Below are positions 41,711 through 49,326 of a stretch of DNA of 64,000 bases, piece after piece (position 1 is the stretch's first letter; each line of letters begins with the position of its first letter). The stretch is from assembly GCF_001865065.1 (NCBI RefSeq), contig NZ_MJGN01000075.1, forward strand, positions 1 through 64,000, written 5' to 3'. Both the position numbers and the translations under genes were made by a program. The notes below the pieces were generated by a model that was given only the letters and a program-made list of their open reading frames with translations, was not told the origin of the DNA and did not search any database. This DNA comes from Curtobacterium sp. MCBA15_008 (GTDB lineage Bacteria > Actinomycetota > Actinomycetes > Actinomycetales > Microbacteriaceae).

Positions 41711-43108
41711 ATGTCTCAGACCCTGATCCGCGCCGGCTGGGTGCTCACCGCCGCACCGGACGACTCCGCCACGCCCGCAGCGATCCGCGACGGGGCCGTC
41801 CTGCTCGACGGCGACAAGGTCGCGGCGGTCGGGACCTTCGCGGAGCTCTCGGCCGCCCACCCCGAGGCGACGGTGCGCGGCGGCGCGTACGACGTCGTCA
41901 CGCCCGGCTTCGTGAACACCCACGGGCACTTCAGCGAGGGGCTCATCACGGGCATCGGCTCGCAGTACACGCTCTGGGAGTGGCTCACCGCCCTGATCGG
42001 CCGCGTCAACCCGGTGATGACCCGCGAGAAGGCGTACGCGGGCACGATGCTGCAGGGCATCCAGATGCTCCGGAGCGGCGTCACGACCGCGAACGACATG
42101 TTCTGCGCCGACCCGATGCCCGACGAACCGGCGACGCCCGGGGTCGTGCAGGCGCTCGAGGAGCTCGGCCTGCGCGGCGTGGTGTCGTTCGGCTCCGGTG
42201 ACGTCGACCGCGACTTCGGGGCGACACCGATCCTCGAGGAGTTCGAGGCCCTCCGCGAAGCCGCCGACGCCAGCCGCTACAGCTCGTTCCGCGTCGGCGT
42301 CTCGTCGATCGGCCGCTACACCGACGACACCTGGCAGGAGCACGTCGACTACGCCGTCGCCGGCGGACACGGCGTGCACGTGCACTTCCACGAGGTGCGC
42401 GAGGAGGTCACCGCGGCACGACAGCGGACCGGCCGGACGGCGATCGGCCACGCCGAGGCGACGGGCATGTTCCAGGTGCCGGTGATCGCCGCGCACAGTG
42501 TCTGGGTCGACCGCGAGGACCGCGAGCGGTACGCGACGAACGGCGTCGGCGTCGCCCACAACCCGGTGGCGAACGGGATCCTGGCGAGCGGCATCGCGCC
42601 GGTCGCCGAGTTCCGCGCGCTGGGCGTGCCGGTCGGGATCGGGGTGGACGGCCCGGCGTCGAACGACTCGCAGGACTTCCTGCAGGCGATGAAGACCGCG
42701 GCCCTGCTCGCCCGGGTCCGCGACCTGCAGGCCACCGCGATGAGCGCCCGCGAGGCGTTCGAGATGGCGACGATCGGCGGCGCCCGCGCACTGCGCATGG
42801 ACGACACGATCGGCTCGCTCGAGCCCGGCAAGCGCGCGGACCTGGTCGTGTTCGACGGCGAGAGCCCGACCCTGGCGAACGTCCACGACCCCTACCAGGC
42901 GGTCGTGTTCGTGGCCGGCAGCCGCGAGGTCAAGGACGTCTGGGTCGACGGTGAGCTGAGCCTGGCCGACGGCGAGGTCACCCGCGTCGACGTGCACGAG
43001 GCGGTCGCGCGGGCGCGGCCGCTCGCACGGCAACTGGTCGCCGAGGCGGGCCTGGAGCGCCTGTCGGCGCTCACCGGCGCGCCGCTCGACGACACCGAAC
43101 GCCCGTAG
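41711..43108 (+). CDS. Amidohydrolase of the TrzN/AtzA/guanine-deaminase group
   Basis: A 465-residue metal-dependent hydrolase with a complete metal site: HGH (71-73), the strand-5 His in HVHFHEVREEV, the strand-6 His in AAHSVWVDRED and Asp in GIGVDGPASND. Relatives deaminate or dechlorinate N-heterocycles such as guanine, 8-oxoguanine, S-adenosylhomocysteine or s-triazines. GlnR-type control and the neighbours suggest nitrogen release from a purine or related ring. The exact substrate is open. The start is leaderless. Confidence 0.9.
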   Translation: MSQTLIRAGWVLTAAPDDSATPAAIRDGAVLLDGDKVAAVGTFAELSAAHPEATVRGGAYDVVTPGFVNTHGHFSEGLITGIGSQYTLWEWLTALIGRVNPVMTREKAYAGTMLQGIQMLRSGVTTANDMFCADPMPDEPATPGVVQALEELGLRGVVSFGSGDVDRDFGATPILEEFEALREAADASRYSSFRVGVSSIGRYTDDTWQEHVDYAVAGGHGVHVHFHEVREEVTAARQRTGRTAIGHAEATGMFQVPVIAAHSVWVDREDRERYATNGVGVAHNPVANGILASGIAPVAEFRALGVPVGIGVDGPASNDSQDFLQAMKTAALLARVRDLQATAMSAREAFEMATIGGARALRMDDTIGSLEPGKRADLVVFDGESPTLANVHDPYQAVVFVAGSREVKDVWVDGELSLADGEVTRVDVHEAVARARPLARQLVAEAGLERLSALTGAPLDDTERP

Positions 43109-43124
43109 CGGGGCAAGGACGGGA

Positions 43125-43169
43125 CGGACGGGAGGCAGTGCGCACGTCGCGCGCACCGCCTCCCGTCCG
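43125..43169. terminator. Bidirectional hairpin terminator
   Basis: CGGACGGGAGGC(A)GTGCGC pairs with the complementary arm ending at 43169. Variant of the common family with one bulge. It lies between convergent genes. Confidence 0.75.
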
Positions 43170-43175
43170 ACGCGA

Positions 43176-44156
43176 TCAGAGTTCCAGGACCAAGCGCGGG
43201 CAGCCGCGTCGGGCGCGGGACACGCAGACCATCATGGTGCGGTCGTCGGCCTGTTCCTCGGGGCTCAGCACGGTGTCGCGGTGGTCGACCGCGCCCTCGA
43301 GCACGGGCGTCTCGCACGTCCCGCAGGTGCCCTCGCGACAGGACGACAGCACGAACGAGCCCGCTTCCTCGGCGACCTCGAGCAGGGTCCGGTCGGCCGG
43401 CACCGTGACGGTGACCCCGGTGACGGCGAGCTCCACCTCGAAGGGCTCACCCGGTGCGTCCACGTCCGCCGCGGGTTCGAAGCGCTCGACCCGGACGTTC
43501 CCGGCAGGCCAGCGCGCGGTGGCCGCTTCGACCGCGTCCATCAGCCGGCGCGGGCCGCAGCAGTAGACGACGGCGTCACGGACCGGCCCGAGCAGCGCGT
43601 CGAGGTCGAGCCGGGTGCCCTCGTCGGAGACGGCGAGCGCGACCCGGTCCGGGTGATCGCCGACGAGCGCGTCCGCGAACGCCATCCGGTCCCGCCGTCG
43701 ACCCGCGTAGTGCAGCTCCCACGGTGTGCCGGCGCGTTCCGCGGCAGCGACCATCGCGGCGATCGGCGTGATGCCGATGCCGCCCGCGACGAACACCGCC
43801 GGGCGACCGGGGTCGAAGCCGAAGTGGTTCCGCGGGCCGGCGACCGTGGTCTCGGCCCCGACGTCGAGTCCGTCGTGCACCGCGGCCGATCCGCCCCGGC
43901 CGGCGGCTTCGCGGAGGACGGCGATCCGCCAGTGCCCGTCCGGCGTGGTCGCGACGAGGGAGTACTGGCGCTCGGTGCCGGGCGCGACCTCGAGGTCGAT
44001 GTGGGCGCCGGGCTCCCAGTCCGGCAGCGGCGTGCCGTCGAGTGCGGCGAGGTCGAGCACCACGACGTCGTCGGTCACGCGCTCCCGACCGGCGACGCGG
44101 ACGCGGCGTCGCAGGTCGGCACCGGTCGGGACGGCCGTGGTCGGCGCGGCACTCAC
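43176..44156 (-). CDS. PDR/VanB-type ferredoxin-NAD reductase
   Basis: A 326-residue electron-transfer protein: flavin domain with RQYSLVATTP (~62-71), NAD domain with GGIGITPIAAM, and C-terminal plant-type [2Fe-2S] domain with CREGTCGTC plus a distal Cys. Such reductases normally serve a Rieske oxygenase (vanillate demethylase, phthalate dioxygenase), but no oxygenase gene is in the window. The GTG start overlaps the XRE-regulator stop (GTGA), so the two are coupled. Confidence 0.92.
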   Translation of the reverse strand: MSAAPTTAVPTGADLRRRVRVAGRERVTDDVVVLDLAALDGTPLPDWEPGAHIDLEVAPGTERQYSLVATTPDGHWRIAVLREAAGRGGSAAVHDGLDVGAETTVAGPRNHFGFDPGRPAVFVAGGIGITPIAAMVAAAERAGTPWELHYAGRRRDRMAFADALVGDHPDRVALAVSDEGTRLDLDALLGPVRDAVVYCCGPRRLMDAVEAATARWPAGNVRVERFEPAADVDAPGEPFEVELAVTGVTVTVPADRTLLEVAEEAGSFVLSSCREGTCGTCETPVLEGAVDHRDTVLSPEEQADDRTMMVCVSRARRGCPRLVLEL

Positions 44157-44767
44157 GACGCCGCTCCGGTGCGCGGGGACTCCTTGACGACGATCATGTG
44201 GAACCGGCTGCCGTCGGCACTCGCCCACCGGTGCCCGGTCCCGCCGCGGTAGTACGCGGAGTCGCCGGGTCCGAGCCGCAGCGGCGGTCGACCCCGCAGG
44301 TCGAGCAGGACGTCGCCGGCGAGCACCGTCAGGAACTCGTCCTCGTGGTGCTCGAAGTACTCGCCGAGGTCGGTGTTGTCCCCGACCCACTCGAGCGGTT
44401 CGAAGGCGTGCGGTCCGGCGTGCACGAGCAGCCGCGCCTCGCCGCTGGAGAACGGTCCGCGCGCACCCTCGCCGGCGCGGATGACCTCCGGCGTCTGGTC
44501 GTCGGGCTCCTCGCGCTCGGGTGCTGCGGCGGCCAGGAGTGCGACCTGCGTGGTGTCGAGCGCCGCGGCGATCTTCTCGAGCGAGACCATGCTCGCACGG
44601 GAGTGTCCGCGCTCGACCTGGCTGAGGAACGGGTGCGACAGCCCGGTGCGGTCGGCGAGCTGCACGAGGGTCATCCGTGCGGCACGGCGGCGGCTCCGGA
44701 CGTGTTCGCCGATCCGTCTGGCCTGTTCGTCGACGACGCGATCGGCGTCGAGGAGGTCGGTGGGCAT
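44153..44767 (-). CDS. XRE-family regulator with cupin sensor domain
   Basis: A 204-residue protein: HTH_XRE (~18-72, MTLVQLADRTGLSHPFLSQVERGHSRASM) and a C-terminal cupin (~118-190; HHEDEFLTVLAGDVLLDL, YYRGGTGHRW). The cupin binds a small molecule, presumably the substrate of the divergent operon. I chose the ATG at 44767 because upstream residues run through the operator. A long perfect dyad at 44876-44896 is the likely binding site. Confidence 0.9.
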   Translation of the reverse strand: MPTDLLDADRVVDEQARRIGEHVRSRRRAARMTLVQLADRTGLSHPFLSQVERGHSRASMVSLEKIAAALDTTQVALLAAAAPEREEPDDQTPEVIRAGEGARGPFSSGEARLLVHAGPHAFEPLEWVGDNTDLGEYFEHHEDEFLTVLAGDVLLDLRGRPPLRLGPGDSAYYRGGTGHRWASADGSRFHMIVVKESPRTGAAS

Positions 44768-44828
44768 CGCGCTCCGTTCGTGGTCTGGGGGCGGTGGGCG
44801 TTCCGGGAGCGACTGCTCGTCACAGTCG

Positions 44829-44871
44829 GCAACCGGCTGGAAACGGGTGGGAAACACGCCGCACCTAGCAT
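44829..44871 (+). promoter_or_regulatory. GlnR-type promoter of the transporter-linked operon
   Basis: GCAAC-N6-GAAAC-N6-GAAAC-N10-TAGCAT. Same geometry as the other nitrogen-island sites. The predicted transcript start (~44878) falls in the XRE operator. Confidence 0.68.
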
Positions 44872-44875
44872 CGTG

Positions 44876-44896
44876 AATGTTGATGCGATCAACATT
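44876..44896. promoter_or_regulatory. Probable XRE-cupin operator
   Basis: A perfect dyad: AATGTTGAT, 3 nt GCG, ATCAACATT. It overlaps the predicted transcript start of the operon, the position expected for repression. Confidence 0.82.
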
Positions 44897-44920
44897 GTCA
44901 CACACGATCGAGAGGGTCCC

Positions 44921-46219
44921 ATGGAGTCGTCACTGCCCCGCCGGATCACCCTCCTGCGGTCCGCCCTGCTGCCCGACGGCGGGCTCGTCGACGTCGCGAT
45001 CCGCGGCGAACACGTGACCGAGGTCGTGCCCGCGGGGTCCCTCGGTGCCCCGGCCGAGAGCACGCTCGACCTGGCCGGACGCCTGCTGCTGACCGCCCCG
45101 GCCGACCCGCACGCCCACCTCGACAAGGCCCTCAGCGCCGACCGCATCCACCCGCCGCTCGGCGACCTCGGTTCGGCGATCGCCGCGTGGTCGGACTACG
45201 CGACGACGATGTCGGTCGACGAGATCGCCGACCGCGCCCGCACCCAGGCACTGGCGATGCTGGCCGCGGGCACGACCGCCGTCCGCAGCCACGTCGACGT
45301 CCTCAGCGCGCACGGTTCCGCCACGGTCGCGGACGCCGTGCGCGGTGCCCGGGCCCTGGTGCGCGTCCGGGAGGAACTCGCCGACCTGATGGACATCGAG
45401 CTCGTCGCCCTCGCCGGCCCCCTCGCCCCGGACGACCACGTGGCGGCCGTCCTCGACCTCGGCGTCGACCTGGTCGGCGGCGCCCCGCACCTGGCCGAGG
45501 ACCCCGCGGCGGACGTCGACCGGCTGCTCGCCATCGCCCGCGACCGCGGCCTCGGGGTCGACCTGCACGCGGACGAGAGCCTGGACGGCCCCGTCACCCT
45601 CGACCACTACGCCCGATCGGTCCGCGACTGGCCCCGCGACCGGCAGTACTCCGCCGGGCACTGCGTCCGCCTCGGCACCCTGCACCCGGAGCGGCTCGCC
45701 GAGGTCGTCGCCGACGTGGCCGCCGCGGACCTCGGCGTCATCACCCTCCCGATCACCAACCTCTACCTGCAGGGGTGGCAGCACCCGGTGGCGACGCCGC
45801 GCGGGCTGACGGCGATCCGGGCGCTCCTCGACGCCGGCGTCCGGGTGGCCGCCGGTGCCGACAACGTCCGCGACCCGTTCAACCCGGTCGGACGGAGCGA
45901 CGCCTTCGAGACCGCGTCCCTGCTCGTCACCGCCGGGCACCTGACGCCGGAGGAGGCGTACGCGATGGTGAGCGACACCGCCCGCAGCGTCATGGGGCTG
46001 CCGGTCGCCGGCGTCGTGCCCGGTGCACGCGCCGACCTGCTCGCCGTCGCCGCGACGAGCATCACCGACGCCGTGGCGAACGCCCCGGCCGACCGCATCG
46101 TCCTGTCCCGCGGGCGCCTCGTCGCCCGCACCGAGGTGCGGCGCAGCGTCGCCGCCCCCGCCCGGACCCACGCCGCACCGGCGCGCGAGTCCGAGCCCGC
46201 AACCGTCCCCGTTCCCTGA
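44921..46219 (+). CDS. Cytosine-deaminase-like amidohydrolase
   Basis: A 432-residue amidohydrolase of the CodA/AtzC group. Metal and catalytic motifs are intact: PHAHLDKAL (HxH), DLHADES, SAGHCVRL and AGADNVRDPFNPVG with the strand-8 Asp. Relatives deaminate cytosine, isocytosine or N-isopropylammelide. A Pro/Ala-rich tail (~410-432) is disordered. The start follows GAGAGGGTCCC. It is first in an operon with the ABC transporter, which should bring in its substrate or a precursor. Confidence 0.9.
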   Translation: MESSLPRRITLLRSALLPDGGLVDVAIRGEHVTEVVPAGSLGAPAESTLDLAGRLLLTAPADPHAHLDKALSADRIHPPLGDLGSAIAAWSDYATTMSVDEIADRARTQALAMLAAGTTAVRSHVDVLSAHGSATVADAVRGARALVRVREELADLMDIELVALAGPLAPDDHVAAVLDLGVDLVGGAPHLAEDPAADVDRLLAIARDRGLGVDLHADESLDGPVTLDHYARSVRDWPRDRQYSAGHCVRLGTLHPERLAEVVADVAAADLGVITLPITNLYLQGWQHPVATPRGLTAIRALLDAGVRVAAGADNVRDPFNPVGRSDAFETASLLVTAGHLTPEEAYAMVSDTARSVMGLPVAGVVPGARADLLAVAATSITDAVANAPADRIVLSRGRLVARTEVRRSVAAPARTHAAPARESEPATVPVP

Positions 46220-46254
46220 CCGCGCACGCCCATGCACGAGAACACGAGGTAGTC

Positions 46255-47022
46255 GTGACCACCACCGCACCGTCCCCCGTCACCGCGACGGACACACTGC
46301 TCGACTTCCGGAACGTCGAGATGACGTTCCCGAACGGCACGATCGCGCTGCAGGGCGTGGACCTCACCGTCGACCGGGGGCAGTTCGTCTCCGTCGTCGG
46401 CCCGTCCGGCTGCGGCAAGTCGACCCTCCTCCGGATCGCGTCCGGCCTCGAGACCGCCTCGGACGGTACCGCCGGGGTCGCCGCGGACCGGATCGGCTAC
46501 GTGTTCCAGGACGCCACCCTCCTGCCGTGGCGGTCCGTGCAGGGCAACGTCGAGCTGCTCGCCGAGCTCCAGCACGTGCCGAAGGCCGAACGGGCCGCCA
46601 AGGCGAAGCACGCCATCGACCTGGTCGGGCTGAACGGGTTCGAGACGAACCTGCCGAAGCAGCTCTCCGGCGGCATGCGGATGCGCGTGTCCCTGGCCCG
46701 GTCGCTGACGCTCGACCCGCAGCTGTTCCTGTTCGACGAGCCGTTCGGCGCCCTCGACGAGATCACCCGTGAACGCCTCAACGACGAACTCCTCCGGCTC
46801 TTCGTGGAGCAGCAGTTCGCCGGCCTCTTCATCACCCACTCGGTGTCCGAGGCCGTGTACCTCTCCACCGAGGTCATCGTGATGTCCGGCCGTCCGGGCA
46901 GCATCGTCGGCCGGTTCGACGTGCCGTTCCCGATGCCCCGCGACCCCGACATCCGCTTCACCCCCGAGTTCGCCGAGCTCGTCGGCGAGGTCTCGCACGC
47001 ACTCCGGGAAGGACACCGCTGA
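46255..47022 (+). CDS. ABC transporter ATP-binding protein, NitT/TauT family
   Basis: A 255-residue ATPase: Walker A GPSGCGKST, Q-loop YVFQDATLLPW, signature LSGGMRMRVSLAR, Walker B LFLFDEPFGALD and H-loop THS. The LPW after the Q-loop and the FGALD after Walker B are typical of the nitrate/taurine/aliphatic-sulfonate/THI5-precursor importers. The GTG start gives VTTTAPSP. The stop overlaps the permease start. Confidence 0.94.
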   Translation: MTTTAPSPVTATDTLLDFRNVEMTFPNGTIALQGVDLTVDRGQFVSVVGPSGCGKSTLLRIASGLETASDGTAGVAADRIGYVFQDATLLPWRSVQGNVELLAELQHVPKAERAAKAKHAIDLVGLNGFETNLPKQLSGGMRMRVSLARSLTLDPQLFLFDEPFGALDEITRERLNDELLRLFVEQQFAGLFITHSVSEAVYLSTEVIVMSGRPGSIVGRFDVPFPMPRDPDIRFTPEFAELVGEVSHALREGHR

Positions 47023-47891
47023 TGGCCACCCTGCAGGAGGTCGCCGACGCCCGCGCGACCCGCGCCGCCGCCCGCCGTTCCGCACCACGCGTCCGCCGTT
47101 CGGTCACCTGGTGGCAGCCCGTCGTCGTGTTCGCGCTGCTCGTCACCGTCTGGTACGCCGTCGCGTACTACTACGACCACGTCCGGGAACTCGCGTTCCT
47201 GGTGCCGTACCCGCACCTCGTCCTCAAGGCGATCGTCGCGCCGACCGGCATGAACGGAGCGCCGACGACGTTCGGCTCGGACCTCTGGGCGGCACTCGGC
47301 CGGACCACGGTCGTGTCGCTCACCGGCCTCGGCTTCGCGATCGTGATCGGCGTCGTCTGGGCGATGGCGATGGCGCAGGCGAAGTGGCTCGAGAACTCGC
47401 TCTACCCGTACGCCGTCGTGCTGCAGTGCGTGCCGATCCTGGCGCTCGTGCCGCTGATCGGCGCCCTGTTCGGCTACGAGTTCGTCAGCCGGGTCATCGT
47501 CACCGTGATGATCGCCCTGTTCCCGATGGTGTCGAACACCCTGTTCGGGCTGCAGTCGGCCGACCGGGCCCAGCGCGAACTGTTCCAGCTGCAGCGCTCC
47601 AGCCGGCTCGCGCAGCTCGTCAAGCTCCAGGTCCCCGCCGCGCTGCCGTCGATCTTCGTCGGGCTGCGCACCTCGGCCGGCCTGTCCGTCATCGGCGCGA
47701 TCGTCGGCGACCAGTTCTTCCAGCGCGGCAACCCCGGGCTGGGCGTCCTCATCCAGGTGACGGCCTCGCGCCTGATGGGCCCCGAGCTCTACGCGACGAT
47801 CATCATCGCCTCGCTGTACGGCGTCGCCGTCTTCCTGGTCTTCGGCCTCGTCGGACGCCTCGCCGTCGGGCGCTGGCACGACTTCGGCTGA
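47022..47891 (+). CDS. ABC transporter permease, NitT/TauT family
   Basis: A 289-residue inner-membrane permease with about six helices. The cytoplasmic coupling loop is LQRSSRLAQLVKLQVPAALPSIFVGLRTSAGLSVIGAI, the EAA motif of this family. The start overlaps the ATPase stop by one base (TGATG), so the two are translated together. Confidence 0.93.
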   Translation: MATLQEVADARATRAAARRSAPRVRRSVTWWQPVVVFALLVTVWYAVAYYYDHVRELAFLVPYPHLVLKAIVAPTGMNGAPTTFGSDLWAALGRTTVVSLTGLGFAIVIGVVWAMAMAQAKWLENSLYPYAVVLQCVPILALVPLIGALFGYEFVSRVIVTVMIALFPMVSNTLFGLQSADRAQRELFQLQRSSRLAQLVKLQVPAALPSIFVGLRTSAGLSVIGAIVGDQFFQRGNPGLGVLIQVTASRLMGPELYATIIIASLYGVAVFLVFGLVGRLAVGRWHDFG

Positions 47892-48027
47892 CCCCGCGTG
47901 GCGAGTGCGGCGAGTGCGGCGAGCGCGCCGCGCCCGCCGCCACACCCCAGCGCCCGCACCCGCACCCGCACCCGCACCCCTGAACCCACCCCAGCACCAC
48001 GAGACCCGCACCACGAACGGAGCCTCC
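47892..48027 (+). repeat. Short tandem repeats between permease and binding-protein genes
   Basis: A GCGAGTGCG nonamer is repeated about three times (~47901-47930), followed by about four CCGCAC hexamers (47953-47980). The stretch is almost pure C and G plus A on the plus strand and should be poorly structured. It may tune expression of the binding protein relative to the membrane components. Confidence 0.65.
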
Positions 48028-49221
48028 ATGCGCACCACCACCCGAATCGGCGTCGCCACCGCCGCCCTCGCCGCCACCGCCATCGCCCTCACCGGCTGCG
48101 CGTCGGGCTCGGCCGGCACCACGAACACGACCGCCGCGACCTCGAACACCGCCACCGGGCCGAAGGTCGACCTGTCGAGCGTCTGCCCCGCGACGGTCGT
48201 CGTGCAGACCGACTGGAACCCCGAGGGCGAGCACGGCCACCTGTACCAGATGCTCGGCGCCAACCCGGCGATCAACGCCTCCGACAAGAGCGTCACCGGC
48301 GACCTCGTCGCCAACGGCAAGAGCACCGGCGTCAAGCTCGAGATCCGTGCCGGCGGCCCGGCCATCGGCTACTCGAAGGTCAGCTCGCAGATGTACCAGG
48401 ACAAGTCGATCACCCTCGGCTACGTCTCCACCGACGAGGCGGTGCAGTTCTCCGGCAAGCTCCCCACCACCGCGGTGTTCGCCGAGAACGACCAGTCCCC
48501 CTTCGTCATCATGTACGACCCGTCGACCTACAAGGACGTCGACAGCATCAAGGACCTCGGCAAGCAGCTGGAGAAGAACAAGGGCGTCGTCCGCTACTTC
48601 AACGGCGCCTCGTACATGTCGTACCTCGAGTCGGCCGGCATCCTCCCCGAGAGCGTCCTCGACGGCAGCTACGACGGCACCCCGTCGAAGTTCGTCTCCG
48701 CCGGCGGCAAGGACGCCCAGCAGGGCTTCGCCACCGCCGAGCCGTACATCTACCAGAACCAGGTCGCGGCCTGGGGCAAGAAGGTCGACTACAAGCTCGT
48801 CTCGAGCACCGGCTGGAACCCCTACCCCGAGACGATGTCGATCCGCTCCGGTGAGATGTCGAAGCTCAAGCCCTGCCTCGAGAAGCTCGTGCCGATCACG
48901 CAGCAGGCCGACGTCGACTACCTGCAGTCCCCCGGCGCGACGAACGACCTCATCACGAAGCTCGTGCAGCAGTACAACAACGGCTGGACCTACGACTCGA
49001 AGGTCGGCGCGTTCGCGGCGAAGCAGATGGTGAAGCTCGGCATCGCGACCGACGGCTCGAACGGCTACGTCGGCGACATGGACGAGCAGCGGATGACCGA
49101 CTTCATCAAGAAGGCCACCCCCGTCTTCTCCGGCTCCGGCGGCGACGTGAAGTCGGGGCTCACGGCCTCCGACCTGTTCACGAACGAGTTCCTCGACCAG
49201 AAGATCGGGCTCGGTTCCTGA
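48028..49221 (+). CDS. ABC transporter substrate-binding lipoprotein (NMT1/THI5-like)
   Basis: A 397-residue lipoprotein: lipobox LTGC at 22-25, a Thr/Ala/Ser linker, then an NMT1/THI5-type binding domain with VVVQTDWNPEGEHGHLYQMLG, as in importers of pyrimidine, thiamine-precursor or riboflavin-like ligands. An aromatic and acidic WNPEGEH segment probably contacts the ligand. Codon use is exceptionally C-ended, consistent with high expression. It belongs with the preceding ATPase and permease. Confidence 0.92.
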   Translation: MRTTTRIGVATAALAATAIALTGCASGSAGTTNTTAATSNTATGPKVDLSSVCPATVVVQTDWNPEGEHGHLYQMLGANPAINASDKSVTGDLVANGKSTGVKLEIRAGGPAIGYSKVSSQMYQDKSITLGYVSTDEAVQFSGKLPTTAVFAENDQSPFVIMYDPSTYKDVDSIKDLGKQLEKNKGVVRYFNGASYMSYLESAGILPESVLDGSYDGTPSKFVSAGGKDAQQGFATAEPYIYQNQVAAWGKKVDYKLVSSTGWNPYPETMSIRSGEMSKLKPCLEKLVPITQQADVDYLQSPGATNDLITKLVQQYNNGWTYDSKVGAFAAKQMVKLGIATDGSNGYVGDMDEQRMTDFIKKATPVFSGSGGDVKSGLTASDLFTNEFLDQKIGLGS

Positions 49222-49249
49222 CCCGGGCCGGCTGAGCCGACCCACAACC

Positions 49250-49291
49250 GGACTGGAGGCGCGGTGCCAGACCGCCCCGCGCCTCCAGTCC
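49250..49291 (+). terminator. Hairpin terminator inside the gene cluster
   Basis: GGACTGGAGGCGCGG pairs with its complement at 49277-49291. The loop is 12 nt. It follows the binding-protein gene, so the next three genes probably depend on read-through or a second promoter. Confidence 0.7.
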
Positions 49292-49326
49292 GTCGTCCCG
49301 CACCAGTCCACCCCACAGGAGCCAGC

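Noticed and set aside
43176-44156. Complete Rieske dioxygenase system
   Set aside because: No oxygenase alpha subunit or Rieske motif was found in the window.
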